Positions 1 to 9,062 of a DNA stretch of 64,000 nt are shown here, in pieces. Position numbers and translations under genes: made by a program. Positions within the stretch are counted from its first letter, which is position 1, and each line of letters starts with the position of its first letter. Source of the DNA: Methylobacterium organophilum. Its GTDB lineage: Bacteria; Pseudomonadota; Alphaproteobacteria; Rhizobiales; Beijerinckiaceae. Under the pieces are notes generated by a model. That model saw nothing but the letters and a program-made list of their open reading frames with translations, did no database searches and was not told the origin of the DNA. The DNA is taken from the NCBI RefSeq assembly GCF_022179465.1, contig NZ_BPQV01000001.1:310001-374000 (forward strand), given 5' to 3'.

Positions 1-1177
1 CCAGCCCGGCGATCACCAGGGAGACCGAGGCGCGCAGGTCGGTGGCCATCACCGGGGCACCCTTCAGCCGCTCCACGCCCTCGACGATGGCCGCGTCGCC
101 GTCGAGCCGGATCCGCGCACCGAGGCGGGCGAGTTCCTGCACATGCATGAAGCGGTTCTCGAAGATGGTCTCGCGGATGCGCGAGGAGCCCTTGGCGAGG
201 GTCATCAGCGCCATGAACTGCGCCTGCAGGTCGGTCGGGAAGCCCGGGAACGGATCGGTGGTCACGTCGACCGCGGCGATGCCGGCGCCGTTGCGGCGCA
301 CCCGGATCCCGTCCGGCACCGGGGTGATCTCGGCCCCCGTGGTCGCGAGCACGTCGAGGGCCGCGTGCAGGAGGTCGGCGCGGGTGTTCTCCAGCACCAC
401 GTCGCCGCCCGTCATCGCCACGGCCATGGCGTAGGTGCCGGTCTCGATCCGGTCGGGCAGGACCTCGTGGCGGGCCCCGTGCAGGCGCGCCACGCCCTCG
501 ATCTCGATGCGCGGCGTGCCGGCGCCCTTGATACGCGCGCCCATCTTGATGAGGCACTCGGCCAGATCGACCACCTCCGGCTCGCGGGCGGCATTCTCGA
601 TCACCGTGGTGCCGTAGGCGAGCGCGGCGGCCATGAGGGCCACGTGGGTGCCGCCGACCGTGACCTTCGGGAAGCTGATCTCGCCGCCGCGCAGGCCGTT
701 CTTGGTCTTCGCGACCACGTAGCCGCCGTCGATCTCGATCTGCGCGCCGAGCTTCTCCAGCGCCATGATCAGCAGGTCCACCGGCCGCGTGCCGATGGCG
801 CAGCCGCCGGGCAGGGAGACCTTGGCCTCGCCGAAGCGGGCGAGCAGCGGCGCCACCACCCAGAAGCTCGCCCGCATGGTCGAAACGAGCTCGTAGGGCG
901 CGGTGGTGTCGATGACGTTCGAGGCGGTCAGCCGGATGGTCTGGCCGGTCTCGGTGGTCTGCCCGGGCCGCTTGCCCACCACCATCTGATCGACGCCGTG
1001 ATTGCCGAGGATGCGGGTCAGCGCCGTGATGTCGGCGAGCCGGGGCACGTTGACGAGCTCCAGCGTCTCGCCGGTCAGCAGGCTCGCGATCATGAGGGGC
1101 AGCGCGGCGTTCTTGGCGCCCGAGATCGGAATGACCCCGTTGAGCTTCGCCCCGCCGGTGATGTGGATGCGGTCCAT
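1..1177 (-). CDS. murA: UDP-N-acetylglucosamine 1-carboxyvinyltransferase (3' end missing)
   Basis: MurA transfers enolpyruvate from PEP to UDP-GlcNAc, the first committed step of peptidoglycan synthesis in the cytoplasm. The start [14 protein letters not shown] is typical of the family, followed by the [12 protein letters not shown] segment. The catalytic-loop cysteine sits in [13 protein letters not shown] at about residue 126. Repeated 'inside-out' barrel motifs such as [13 protein letters not shown] and [14 protein letters not shown] follow. About 392 codons are visible of the usual 420-430, so only the last few dozen residues lie beyond the left edge. The ATG at 1177 gives the expected N-terminus. 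A small minus-strand gene lies 130 bp upstream. Confidence 0.97.
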   Translation of the reverse strand, partial: MDRIHITGGAKLNGVIPISGAKNAALPLMIASLLTGETLELVNVPRLADITALTRILGNHGVDQMVVGKRPGQTTETGQTIRLTASNVIDTTAPYELVSTMRASFWVVAPLLARFGEAKVSLPGGCAIGTRPVDLLIMALEKLGAQIEIDGGYVVAKTKNGLRGGEISFPKVTVGGTHVALMAAALAYGTTVIENAAREPEVVDLAECLIKMGARIKGAGTPRIEIEGVARLHGARHEVLPDRIETGTYAMAVAMTGGDVVLENTRADLLHAALDVLATTGAEITPVPDGIRVRRNGAGIAAVDVTTDPFPGFPTDLQAQFMALMTLAKGSSRIRETIFENRFMHVQELARLGARIRLDGDAAIVEGVERLKGAPVMATDLRASVSLVIAGL

Positions 1178-1307
1178 GTCGATCCTTCGGGCGCCGGCTC
1201 GGCCTCTCGGCTTCAGGCCGGCGCGTTCCTGCAATCCTCCCGGCGCGGGAGCGCCGAGGCGAACGGCCACGTATAGGCCGGATTTGGCGGAAAGGGGACG
1301 GCGCGAC

Positions 1308-1481
1308 TCAGCATGCGCCGGGTGTCGGCTTCCCCGGGCGGTGCGCTTCGGCGACGGCCTCCCCCGGCTCCTCGGATCGGCCGCGGGCCTGGTCCTTGCG
1401 GCGCCTCAGGTTGTCGCGCAGGGCCGCCTTGAGCCGGTCGCCGCGGGCGTCCGGACGTTTGTCCCGGTTCTCGTCGCTCAT
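1308..1481 (-). CDS. Small basic conserved-looking protein upstream of murA
   Basis: This 57-residue, highly charged protein begins [18 protein letters not shown] and contains the core [20 protein letters not shown]. From memory, short proteins with an RLKxALRxNLxRRKxQARGR core occur next to murA in other Hyphomicrobiales, which is why I call it a gene although it is short. No signal peptide or membrane segment is visible. A basic helix of this type could bind RNA or DNA, but no function can be assigned. The reading frame stays open further upstream, but the composition there no longer looks coding, and the ATG at 1481 fits the conserved core. Confidence 0.6.
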   Translation of the reverse strand: MSDENRDKRPDARGDRLKAALRDNLRRRKDQARGRSEEPGEAVAEAHRPGKPTPGAC

Positions 1482-1580
1482 CCGCGCATCCGTGATCGCG
1501 CGACCCATCGTCCCAGGCGCGGATACCGGCTTTGCCCGTCCGTCACAACGGGTGCAAAGCAGGAATGTCTCGAACTCACC

Positions 1581-1610
1581 TTGAACCAATTCCAGATCGG
1601 TCTGTATCCT
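1581..1610 (+). promoter_or_regulatory. Possible sigma-70-type promoter of hemA
   Basis: TTGAAC at 1581-1586 and TATCCT at 1605-1610 are separated by 18 bp. They lie in a locally less GC-rich gap 170 bp before the chosen hemA start. This is pattern matching only. Confidence 0.25.
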
Positions 1611-1779
1611 GTCGCTCCGTCGTTGGAATGGTGTGAGGCCGTTTCGGTGACCGCACGGAAGGGAGTCGCGGGAGAGAGCGGCTCGAAGCCGGATGCTCTC
1701 GAACAAGCGAGAGCGGGACCGCAGACTTGAACCCGACGGTTCACTCGGAGCCGGCGGCCAGCACATGCGTCGAGGACGG

Positions 1780-3111
1780 ATGCCCGTGGATCGGATGCCC
1801 GCAAAGACCGACAGGATCGAGACACTCTCGGCTGCCGGCGGAACACGCAAAGATTGCGCCAACCCGGCGCCCAAGCTCGACTACGAGCGCTTTTTCGCCA
1901 CGGCCATGAACCGCCTGCACAGCGAGCGGCGCTACCGCGTCTTCGCCGATATCGAGCGCATCGCCGGCCAGTTCCCGCAGGCCCGCTGGCGCAAGTCGGA
2001 TGGCGGCACCCGCGAGATCACCGTGTGGTGCTCCAACGACTATCTCGGCATGGGCCAGCATCCGGAGGTGGTCGGCGCCATGACCGAGACCGCCGCCCGC
2101 TGCGGCGTCGGCGCGGGCGGCACCCGCAACATCGCCGGCAACACCTCGCCGCTGGTGGATCTCGAGCGCGAGCTCGCCGACCTGCACGGCAAGGAGGCGG
2201 GCCTCGTCTTCACCTCGGGCTATGTCTCGAACCAGACCGGCATCGCCACGATCGCCAAGCTGATCCCGAACTGCCTGATCCTGTCGGACGCCTTCAACCA
2301 CAACTCGATGATCGAGGGCGTGCGCCAGTCGGGCTGCGAGAAGCGCGTCTTCCGCCACAACGATCTCGGCCATCTGGAGCAGCTGCTGGTCGAGGCCGGC
2401 GACCGGCCGAAGCTGATCGTGTTCGAATCCGTCTACTCGATGGACGGCGACGTGGCGCCGATCGCGGCGATCTGCGACCTCGCCGACCGCTACGGCGCCA
2501 TGACCTATATCGACGAGGTGCATGCGGTCGGCCTCTACGGCGACCGCGGCGCCGGCATCGCCGAGCGCGACGGCGTGATGCACCGGGTCGACGTGATCGA
2601 GGGCACGCTGGCCAAGGGCTATGGCTGCGTCGGCGGCTACATCACCGGCTCGGCGGCGCTCTGCGACGCGGTGCGCAGCCATGCGGCCGGCTTCATCTTC
2701 ACCACCGCCCTGCCCCCGGCCATCGCCGCGGCGGCCCGCGCCTCGGTGCGCTACCTCAAGCATTCCCAAGCGGAGCGCGCGGCGCATCAGCGCCAGGCGG
2801 CCAAGACCAAGGCCGCCCTCGACGCCGCCGGCCTGCCGGTGCTGCCGACCGAGACGCATATCGTGCCGGTGATGGTGGGCGACGCGGAGCTGTGCAAGGC
2901 GGCCGCCGACCACCTGCTGGAGCGCCACGGCATCTACATCCAGCCGATCAACTACCCGACCGTGCCCCGGGGCACCGAGCGCCTGCGCATCACGCCGACG
3001 CCGTTCCACGACGACGCCCGCATCGCGACCCTGACGGACGCCCTGGTCGAGACCTGGAACACCCTGGACCTGCCCCGCGCCGGCACGATCTTCGCCGCCG
3101 CGGCGGAGTGA
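1780..3111 (+). CDS. hemA: 5-aminolevulinate synthase
   Basis: This PLP enzyme condenses glycine with succinyl-CoA to 5-aminolevulinate, the alphaproteobacterial entry to heme, cobalamin and bacteriochlorophyll. The conserved body starts at [16 protein letters not shown] and continues with [15 protein letters not shown], the glycine-rich [11 protein letters not shown] and the cofactor motif [12 protein letters not shown]. The Schiff-base lysine is in [14 protein letters not shown] (K279 from this start). The body is full length and co-linear with the family. The start is uncertain: in-frame candidates are at 1693, 1765, 1780 and 1795. I chose the ATG at 1780 because a GAGG lies just before it. 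Every option leaves some 25-60 residues ahead of the usual DYxxFF N-terminus. The gene converges on the SURF1 gene. Confidence 0.95.
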   Translation: MPVDRMPAKTDRIETLSAAGGTRKDCANPAPKLDYERFFATAMNRLHSERRYRVFADIERIAGQFPQARWRKSDGGTREITVWCSNDYLGMGQHPEVVGAMTETAARCGVGAGGTRNIAGNTSPLVDLERELADLHGKEAGLVFTSGYVSNQTGIATIAKLIPNCLILSDAFNHNSMIEGVRQSGCEKRVFRHNDLGHLEQLLVEAGDRPKLIVFESVYSMDGDVAPIAAICDLADRYGAMTYIDEVHAVGLYGDRGAGIAERDGVMHRVDVIEGTLAKGYGCVGGYITGSAALCDAVRSHAAGFIFTTALPPAIAAAARASVRYLKHSQAERAAHQRQAAKTKAALDAAGLPVLPTETHIVPVMVGDAELCKAAADHLLERHGIYIQPINYPTVPRGTERLRITPTPFHDDARIATLTDALVETWNTLDLPRAGTIFAAAAE

Positions 3112-3150
3112 GGCCGAGGCCGCTTCCGGTTCGCCGGAGCGGCCCGTCCC

Positions 3151-3912
3151 TCAATCCGCCTGGGCCTCCTTGAGGCGGCGGGCGGAGAAGACCGAGAAGA
3201 CGCCCACCAGGCAGGCGGCGATGCCGAACCAGGTGAAGGCGTATTGCAGGTGGTTGTTGGGCAGGTCGACCCGCAGCTGGCCGCCCCGCGGCCAGCTGCC
3301 GGGATTGGCGGTCGCATCCGCCTCGATCATGTAGGGCGCCACCCGATCGAGCCCCCGCGCCGCCGCGATGCCGGCGATGTCGCGGTTGAACCATTCGCCC
3401 CGGGCCGGATCCGGCGCCGGCACGAACAGGCCGCGGGGCTCGCTCGCCCGCAGCATGCCGGAGACCCGGGTCTCGCCCGCGATCTGGCCGGCCTTGCGGT
3501 CCTCCGGGTTCTTCAATTCGGTCGGCACGATGCCGCGATTGACCAGGATGACCGAGCCGTCCGCCCGCTGGAGCGGGGTGATCACGTAATAGCCCTGGAG
3601 GGCGCGACCGGGCGTGTCGCCGGGAGCGAGCCCGTGGACCAGCGTCTCGCGGTCGTTCAGGAGCACGCCCTCGGCGGCGACGTGCCGGAATTCGTCGGCC
3701 TTCGCATCCCAGGCCTCGAAGGGGGGAGGCGGCACCGGCGCGGCCCGGGTGCGCTCGACGATGCGGGCGATCAACGCCTCCTTCTCGCCCTTGCGGGCGA
3801 GCTGCCAGAACCCGAGTCCCAGCAGGATCGCGAGGCAGACGAGGGTGGCGAGGCCGGGCGCGATCAGGCGGCGCCAGGGCGCGGGCGCAGGATAAGCCGC
3901 TTGCTGGCTCAA
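3151..3912 (-). CDS. surf1: SURF1-family cytochrome c oxidase assembly protein
   Basis: SURF1 proteins are inner-membrane factors that help insert heme a into cytochrome c oxidase. The 253-residue product has the family's two-helix layout. An N-terminal membrane segment lies at about residues 18-36 (LATLVCLAILLGLGFWQL), and a C-terminal segment is near HLQYAFTWFGIAACLVGVFS. Between them are signatures such as GYYVITPLQRADGSVILVNRG. No ATG or GTG fits the N-terminus. The start must be the TTG at 3912, with GAGGAG ten bases upstream, giving MSQQAAYPAP. SURF1 usually sits with cox genes; here it is alone, between hemA and pth. Confidence 0.92.
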   Translation of the reverse strand: MSQQAAYPAPAPWRRLIAPGLATLVCLAILLGLGFWQLARKGEKEALIARIVERTRAAPVPPPPFEAWDAKADEFRHVAAEGVLLNDRETLVHGLAPGDTPGRALQGYYVITPLQRADGSVILVNRGIVPTELKNPEDRKAGQIAGETRVSGMLRASEPRGLFVPAPDPARGEWFNRDIAGIAAARGLDRVAPYMIEADATANPGSWPRGGQLRVDLPNNHLQYAFTWFGIAACLVGVFSVFSARRLKEAQAD

Positions 3913-3973
3913 CGGTGGTGAACTCCTCGGCCGGGACGGGGCGGCAGGGATATCCCGTTGCCCGCCCGCGGCG

Positions 3974-4579
3974 TCAATTGCGGCCGATCGGCTTCTGCTC
4001 GTCCCAGCCCCGCCCCGCCATGGCGAGATGGACCTTGTTCTGGAAGCTCGCATCCTCGCCGGCGGCGAGCAGGGGCGCATGGTCGGCCACCGCCCGGCAG
4101 AGATCCTCGACCCAGGGCTCCTCGGCCTTGGCGAAGTCGTTGAGCACGTAGGCGTGGACCAGGGCCTTGTCCCCGGGATGCCCGATGCCGAGGCGGACCC
4201 GGCGATAATCGTTGCCGCATTGCGCCGTGATCGAGCGCAGGCCGTTATGGCCGGCATTGCCGCCGCCGGTCTTCACCCGGAGCTTGGCCGGGGCGAGATC
4301 GAGCTCGTCGTGCAGCACCATCACGTCGGAGAGGGCGATCTTGTAGAAGCGCTGCGCCTCCGCGACCGAGCGGCCGGACTCGTTCATGTAGGTGAGGGGC
4401 TTCAGCAGGATGACGCGCTCGCTGCCGAGCACCGCCTCGCTCGCCTCGCCCTGGAAGCGCTTCCGGAACGGGGCCGCCCGGTGCACCCGCGCGATCTCGT
4501 CGAGGGCCAGGAAGCCGATATTGTGGCGGTTGTGCGCGTAGCGCGGGCCGGGATTGCCCAGGCCGACGATGAGCCGCAT
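3974..4579 (-). CDS. pth: Peptidyl-tRNA hydrolase
   Basis: Pth releases tRNA from peptidyl-tRNAs that drop off the ribosome. The 201-residue protein begins [20 protein letters not shown], with the substrate-gripping Asn9 and catalytic His19. It also carries [19 protein letters not shown] and [13 protein letters not shown], all family hallmarks. The length is normal. It lies downstream of rplY on the same strand, the common rplY-pth order. A strong hairpin with a U-tract separates the two, so pth is probably fed by read-through or its own promoter. Confidence 0.97.
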   Translation of the reverse strand: MRLIVGLGNPGPRYAHNRHNIGFLALDEIARVHRAAPFRKRFQGEASEAVLGSERVILLKPLTYMNESGRSVAEAQRFYKIALSDVMVLHDELDLAPAKLRVKTGGGNAGHNGLRSITAQCGNDYRRVRLGIGHPGDKALVHAYVLNDFAKAEEPWVEDLCRAVADHAPLLAAGEDASFQNKVHLAMAGRGWDEQKPIGRN

Positions 4580-4627
4580 GGAACCTCGCCTTCGCAGGAG
4601 ACGGGAGGGAACGGGCCTTCCGAAACG

Positions 4628-4658
4628 AAAAAAATGCCCCGGCAGGGTGCCGGGGCAT
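4628..4658 (-). terminator. Rho-independent terminator between rplY and pth
   Basis: Positions 4634-4644 and 4648-4658 form a perfect 11-bp stem (ATGCCCCGGCA with its complement) around a GGG loop on the plus strand. Read on the minus strand it is followed by seven T residues (A run 4628-4634). It lies 35 bp after the rplY stop. Confidence 0.88.
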
Positions 4659-4693
4659 CGTCAGGGCAAGCGATCGGGCCGAAGCCCCAAAGC

Positions 4694-5380
4694 TCAGGCC
4701 TCGTCGGACTTCGCTTCGTCGGCAGCCTCGCCCTCGGTCTCCGCCTTCTCCTCGGCGGCCTCGGCGGACTGGGCCTCGGCGATGGCGGCTTCCTCGGCCT
4801 CGACCTCGGCGCCGAGCACCGTCGGCGGCACGATGTTGGCGACCACGTCCTCGGCGGCGCCGGTATAGGTGCCGGCCGGGAACTTCACGTCGGAGGCGTG
4901 GATGACGTCGCCGATCTGGCGGCCGGTCAGGTCGATCTCGATGGCATCCGGGATCTGGTCCGGGGCGACGTCGAGCTCGAGGGTGTGCTTGGCGATGTTC
5001 AGCGTGCCGCCGTTCTTCTTGATGCCGGGCGCAGCCTCCTCGTGGAGGAAGTGCACGGGCACCTCGACCGTCACGGTCTGGCCGGAGACGACGCGCAGGA
5101 AGTCGACATGCAGCGGCACGCCGGTCACCGGGTCGAGCTGGAAGTCGCGCGGGATGGCGCGGATCTTCTTGCCGCCGGCGGCGATCTCGAACACGGTGGT
5201 CTTGAAGCCACCGGCATAGATCAGGGTGCGGGTGCGGATGAGGTCGATGGCGATGGCCTGCGGGGCCTGGCCGCCGCCGTAGATGACGGCGGGAATCTGG
5301 CCCTGGCGACGAACGGCCCGGGCGGCCCCCTTGCCGACCCGGTCGCGTGCCACGGCCTCAAGCGGCTTGATTGCGCTCAT
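4694..5380 (-). CDS. rplY: 50S ribosomal protein L25 (general stress protein Ctc type)
   Basis: L25 binds 5S rRNA in the large subunit. The protein has 228 residues. The N-terminal L25 domain (about 1-95) contains VGKGAARAVRRQGQIPAVIYG and RDFQLDPVTGVPLHVDFLRV. A TL5/CTC C-terminal domain (about 100-190) follows, and then an acidic Ala/Glu tail that ends EAKSDEA. This two-domain length is usual in Alphaproteobacteria. The ATG at 5380 gives MSAIKPLEAVARDR and has AAAGGATC just upstream. The frame stays open to 5602, but that segment is leader sequence. A hairpin in the leader is listed separately. Confidence 0.96.
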   Translation of the reverse strand: MSAIKPLEAVARDRVGKGAARAVRRQGQIPAVIYGGGQAPQAIAIDLIRTRTLIYAGGFKTTVFEIAAGGKKIRAIPRDFQLDPVTGVPLHVDFLRVVSGQTVTVEVPVHFLHEEAAPGIKKNGGTLNIAKHTLELDVAPDQIPDAIEIDLTGRQIGDVIHASDVKFPAGTYTGAAEDVVANIVPPTVLGAEVEAEEAAIAEAQSAEAAEEKAETEGEAADEAKSDEA

Positions 5381-5799
5381 GGCGTGATCCTTTTTCGATT
5401 GCGGTTCGGAGGAACGACAAAGGCCGCCCGAAACGGACGGCCCAGCTACCGATCCCCGATGCGCCCGTGCCTCCAAGGGTGTCTCAAGGGCGCCTCCCGC
5501 CCATACACGCATCCGAGGGCCTGCGCAATGCGGACCGTGCGCCTTCCGCCGCCCCATCGCGCGGCGCACGACGGCAATCTTCGGTCGGTGACGCGAAGAC
5601 ATCGCCGCGTCGACGGAAATCGTCGCGGCGCGAAGCGGAGCCTTATCTAAGCTCCCCGCCGCCGGATCCGGTCCTCGCCCAGATCTGCGCAGAGGAGAGC
5701 CCGCCCTTCGACCGCGGAGGATCCGGCATCGCCTTTTTCCGGAACGACCCGAACGGCGGCAACGTTTTCCGGCTGTTCAACATAACCTGGAGGAAACCC
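5381..5799. other. Divergent gap between rplY and a secreted-protein gene
   Basis: This 419-bp gap must carry promoters in both directions. The only clear structure is the hairpin at 5422-5442. No tRNA or plausible gene is visible. Confidence 0.6.
5415..5442 (-). promoter_or_regulatory. Terminator-like hairpin in the rplY leader
   Basis: On the minus strand, positions 5442-5434 and 5430-5422 pair over 9 bp, with one U-G wobble, around a TTT loop. TTTGTC follows directly. The hairpin ends 41 bases before the rplY start, so it would be in the 5' leader. It could be an attenuator or simply the end of an upstream transcript; the sequence alone cannot decide. Confidence 0.4.
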
Positions 5800-6057
5800 A
5801 TGAAAGTCTCGGCGATTGCGCTCCTGACCGCTTTCGGCTTCGCGACGGCCGCCATGGCCGCGGAAGACCGGGGCGCCTCCTCGAAGGCGCCCGGCCACGA
5901 GATGCAGCAGGATCAGGGCCGGATGCAGGGCTCGCCCAACGCGGCCGGCTTCGGCAAGAAGGACGGTGCGGGCGACACCACGGGCTCGACCGGTTCCACC
6001 ACCTCCGGCTCGTCCGGCAGCGGCTCCAGCAGCACGGGCACCGCCAAGCCGCACTGA
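5800..6057 (+). CDS. Small secreted Gly/Ser/Thr-rich protein
   Basis: The 85-residue product begins with a clear Sec signal peptide (MKVSAIALLTAFGFATAAMA, cut before AEDRG). The mature part is about 65 residues. The first half is polar and carries GHEMQQDQGRMQGS; the second half is low-complexity Gly/Ser/Thr. There are no cysteines and no known domain, so it is probably an unstructured periplasmic protein. The start is well supported by CTGGAGG eight bases upstream of the ATG. It is expressed divergently from rplY. No function can be assigned. Confidence 0.75.
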   Translation: MKVSAIALLTAFGFATAAMAAEDRGASSKAPGHEMQQDQGRMQGSPNAAGFGKKDGAGDTTGSTGSTTSGSSGSGSSSTGTAKPH

Positions 6058-6210
6058 TCGCGGCCGCGCAGAAAAGGTCGGGCCGTTGCGGCGGCCCGGC
6101 CTGTCTGGTTAACACTTTTTGGCCCCGACAGGCCCCGGTGGCCGCTTCCCCCCATGCGGCCAACCGGCTACTCCCGACGACGCACACGACGATCGATCGG
6201 GAAGGGCCGC

Positions 6211-7713
6211 ATGTTTCCTCAACCGCAGGCATCGCTGACGCCGAACACCTTCGCGTTCGAGCAGCTTCCCCTGGTGAAGCCCACGGGCTTCCGGGAATAC
6301 GACGCCCGCTGGCTGTTCCCGCAGGAAATCAACCTGATGGGCGTGCAGGCCCTGGGGCTCGGCATCGGCACCCTCGTGCACGAGCTCGGCGTGCGCCCCG
6401 AGATCGTGACCGGCCACGATTTCCGGGCCTATTCCTCCTCCATCAAGCTGGCGCTGATCGCCGGCATGCAGGCGGCGGGCCTGCGGGTGAAGGATATCGG
6501 GCTGGCCCTCTCGCCCATGGCCTATTTCGGGCAATTCGCCCTCGACTGCCCCTGCGTGGCGATGGTGACCGCCTCGCACAACGACAACGGCTGGACCGGC
6601 GTGAAGATGGGCGCCAACCGTCCGATGACCTTCGGCCCGGAGGAGATGAGCCGGCTCAAGGAGATCGTGACGAGCGGCGCCTTCCAGTATCGCGAGGGCG
6701 GCGCCTACGAATTCGTGCCGAACTTCGCGGAGACCTATCTCGCCGACCTCCTGGAGCGGGCCAAGCCGATCACGCGCAAGCTCAAGGTGGTGGCCGCCTG
6801 CGGCAACGGCACCGCCGGCGCCTTCGCCCCCAAGCTCCTGGAGCGGCTCGGCGTCGAGGTGATCCCCCTCGATGCGGAGCCGGACTACACCTTCCCCCGC
6901 TACAATCCGAACCCCGAGGACATGGAGATGCTCCATGCCATCGCGGCCAAGGTGAAGGAGACCGGCGCCGATGTCGGCCTCGGGTTCGACGGGGACGGCG
7001 ACCGCTGCGGCGTGGTGGACAACGAGGGCGAGGAGATCTTCGCCGACAAGATCGGCGTGATGCTCGCCCGCGACCTGTCCAAGCTGCACCCGAATGCGAC
7101 CTTCGTCGTCGACGTGAAATCGACCGGCCTCTACCACACCGATCCCGCGCTGCAGGCGCAGGGCGTGACGACCGATTACTGGAAGACGGGCCATTCCTAC
7201 ATCAAGCGCCGGGTCAACGAGCTCTCGGCGCTGGCCGGCTTCGAGAAGTCCGGCCACTTCTTCTTCAACGCGCCGATCGGGCGCGGCTACGATGACGGGC
7301 TGATCACCGCGATCGCGGTGATCGAGATGCTCGACCGCAACCCCGGCGCCTCGATGGCCGATCTCTACCGGGCCCTGCCCAAGACCTGGGGCTCGCCGAC
7401 CATGTCGCCCCATTGCCCGGACGAGGTGAAGTACGGGGTCGTCGACAAGGTGATCGCCCGCTTCCAGGCGATGCAGGCGGCGGGCGAGCCGGTGGGCGGC
7501 GCGACGATCACGGATCTCGTCACCGTCAACGGCGTGCGCGTGTCGACCGAGGACGGCACCTGGGGCCTGGTGCGGGCCTCCTCCAACAAGCCCGAACTCG
7601 TCGTGGTGGTGGAGAGCCCGGTCTCGGAGGCCCGCCTGCGGGAGATGTTCCAGGCCGTCGACGCCATCCTGCGGGAGAACCCGGAAGTCGGCGCCTACAA
7701 CCAGACGATCTGA
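6211..7713 (+). CDS. Phosphomannomutase/phosphoglucomutase
   Basis: This alpha-D-phosphohexomutase interconverts hexose 1- and 6-phosphates for surface polysaccharide and sugar-nucleotide synthesis. The 500-residue protein has the phosphoserine loop VTASHNDNGW (Ser122), the metal loop GFDGDGDRCG (Asp260, 262, 264), the sugar-binding loop GHFFFN and the C-terminal phosphate loop RASSNKPELVV. The loop reads SHND where SHNP is usual. The ATG at 6211 has GGGAAGGG upstream; an upstream in-frame ATG at 6154 adds a basic stretch with no family similarity. The stop codon is only seven bases from the stop of the convergent tadG-like gene, with no terminator between. Confidence 0.93.
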   Translation: MFPQPQASLTPNTFAFEQLPLVKPTGFREYDARWLFPQEINLMGVQALGLGIGTLVHELGVRPEIVTGHDFRAYSSSIKLALIAGMQAAGLRVKDIGLALSPMAYFGQFALDCPCVAMVTASHNDNGWTGVKMGANRPMTFGPEEMSRLKEIVTSGAFQYREGGAYEFVPNFAETYLADLLERAKPITRKLKVVAACGNGTAGAFAPKLLERLGVEVIPLDAEPDYTFPRYNPNPEDMEMLHAIAAKVKETGADVGLGFDGDGDRCGVVDNEGEEIFADKIGVMLARDLSKLHPNATFVVDVKSTGLYHTDPALQAQGVTTDYWKTGHSYIKRRVNELSALAGFEKSGHFFFNAPIGRGYDDGLITAIAVIEMLDRNPGASMADLYRALPKTWGSPTMSPHCPDEVKYGVVDKVIARFQAMQAAGEPVGGATITDLVTVNGVRVSTEDGTWGLVRASSNKPELVVVVESPVSEARLREMFQAVDAILRENPEVGAYNQTI

Positions 7714-7720
7714 AACGGCC

Positions 7721-9019
7721 TCAATTCGTCAGACGGACGGAGTTCACCGCGGTGTCGAACAGCTTGTTCATCGCCGCGCTGATGTCTCCGTCCGTCGAGA
7801 CGGGGAAGAACAGGCCGTCCGAGGCGCAGGATTGGAGCCGGGTGGGGATCTTGTCCGCATAGGGGCTCACGAACCAGTTGTAAAAGTTGTTCGAGGTGAG
7901 CGGCAGATACATCGTGTAGATGATGCCGATGCGGACGTTGTTGTCCTTCAAGGTCTTGCACAGGGCCGGATTGAGCGGGCTGATGAACCGGTTCGCATTG
8001 ATCTTGTAGCCCGCGCTCGGCTCGCTGACGCTCCCGTCGATCGGCGTATCCTGGACGCCGTCGGTCACGAAGAACAGGAACCGGATCGGCGAATCCGGCG
8101 TGATGCCGGTCCCGCTCTTCGGAATCGTCTTCGTGATGCCGGGGAGGGCGCGCTCATAGGAGGTCTGGTTGTCCGGCTCGCCGTAGAGAGAATAGGCGAG
8201 ATCGATCTTGGTGGCGTCGCTCTTCGTCGAATCGAGATTGCTTGTCAGGTTCGACACCTTCGTCAGCACGTCGCTGAAGGTCCAGACCTCCATCCGGTAC
8301 TGCTGGGACAGCTTCATCGCCGTCTTGGCCCGGTCGACGAGCCCCATCACCGCGTCGCGCAGCACCTGGATCCGCAGCTTGATGCCGTAGCGCGCGGCAA
8401 GATGGTAATAGTCTCCGGCATCGTCGCCGGTGATGTTGCCTTTGCTGTCGAAGGTATGCTTGTGGCAGGCGAAGGCGCATTTGTCGTGGGTGATCGCCTG
8501 CATCTTCGCGATGTCGGCATCGGTCGCCGCAAGCCCCATCGAGGGCGAGTTGTCGAGCAGCAGATAGAAATCGATATATTGCGAGACACCGCGGGTGGCC
8601 GCTGCGGTTCCCTGAATCTTCATGCTGGAAAAATTCATCAGCTTGGTGAGCGTGGTGTCGATCGTGCTCTCATAGGAGGCCGACAGGCTGACCTTCGACG
8701 CGGTCGTCACAACGCTCGGCGTGAAGGACTGCACCGTCACGCCCGGGATCTTGGCGGCCTCGCTCCGGAACTGCGTCTGCATCGCGGCAAGGGCGGTCGC
8801 GTCGATCGTATTGCTCGGCTGGCTGACGACCGAGAGCAACGCCGCGTCCAGGGCCGCATCGAGACGCACCTTGGCCGACGAGCGGCGCCCGTAATCGATG
8901 GCAACGCCGGCCACGCAAAGCAGCGGGATCGTGGCGATCCCGAACAGCACGGCCATCTGGCCCGACCGGTCGCGGGGCAGGCCGCGAATGCGCGAGAGGG
9001 CCTTCGAGAGGAGGGTCAT
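7721..9019 (-). CDS. tadG: TadG-like pilus assembly protein with von Willebrand A domain
   Basis: TadG-type proteins are pseudopilin-like envelope proteins of the Tad (Flp) pilus. The 432-residue product has a basic N-terminus and one membrane segment (MAVLFGIATIPLLCVAGVAI, about residues 22-41) followed by DYGRR, the usual TadE/TadG entry. From about residue 150 it is a vWA domain with the MIDAS start LLLDNSPSMG. The metal-site region continues to TFSDV and FFVTDGVQD. A CAFACH motif (CX3CH) follows the MIDAS loop. The ATG at 9019 gives MTLLSKALSR; an upstream GTG in this frame would overlap the preceding gene. It is the last gene of a minus-strand run of three. Confidence 0.88.
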   Translation of the reverse strand: MTLLSKALSRIRGLPRDRSGQMAVLFGIATIPLLCVAGVAIDYGRRSSAKVRLDAALDAALLSVVSQPSNTIDATALAAMQTQFRSEAAKIPGVTVQSFTPSVVTTASKVSLSASYESTIDTTLTKLMNFSSMKIQGTAAATRGVSQYIDFYLLLDNSPSMGLAATDADIAKMQAITHDKCAFACHKHTFDSKGNITGDDAGDYYHLAARYGIKLRIQVLRDAVMGLVDRAKTAMKLSQQYRMEVWTFSDVLTKVSNLTSNLDSTKSDATKIDLAYSLYGEPDNQTSYERALPGITKTIPKSGTGITPDSPIRFLFFVTDGVQDTPIDGSVSEPSAGYKINANRFISPLNPALCKTLKDNNVRIGIIYTMYLPLTSNNFYNWFVSPYADKIPTRLQSCASDGLFFPVSTDGDISAAMNKLFDTAVNSVRLTN

Positions 9020-9062
9020 GGCAGGGCGGGCTCGATAGAAAGGTGCGAAGCGTCCGGACGCA

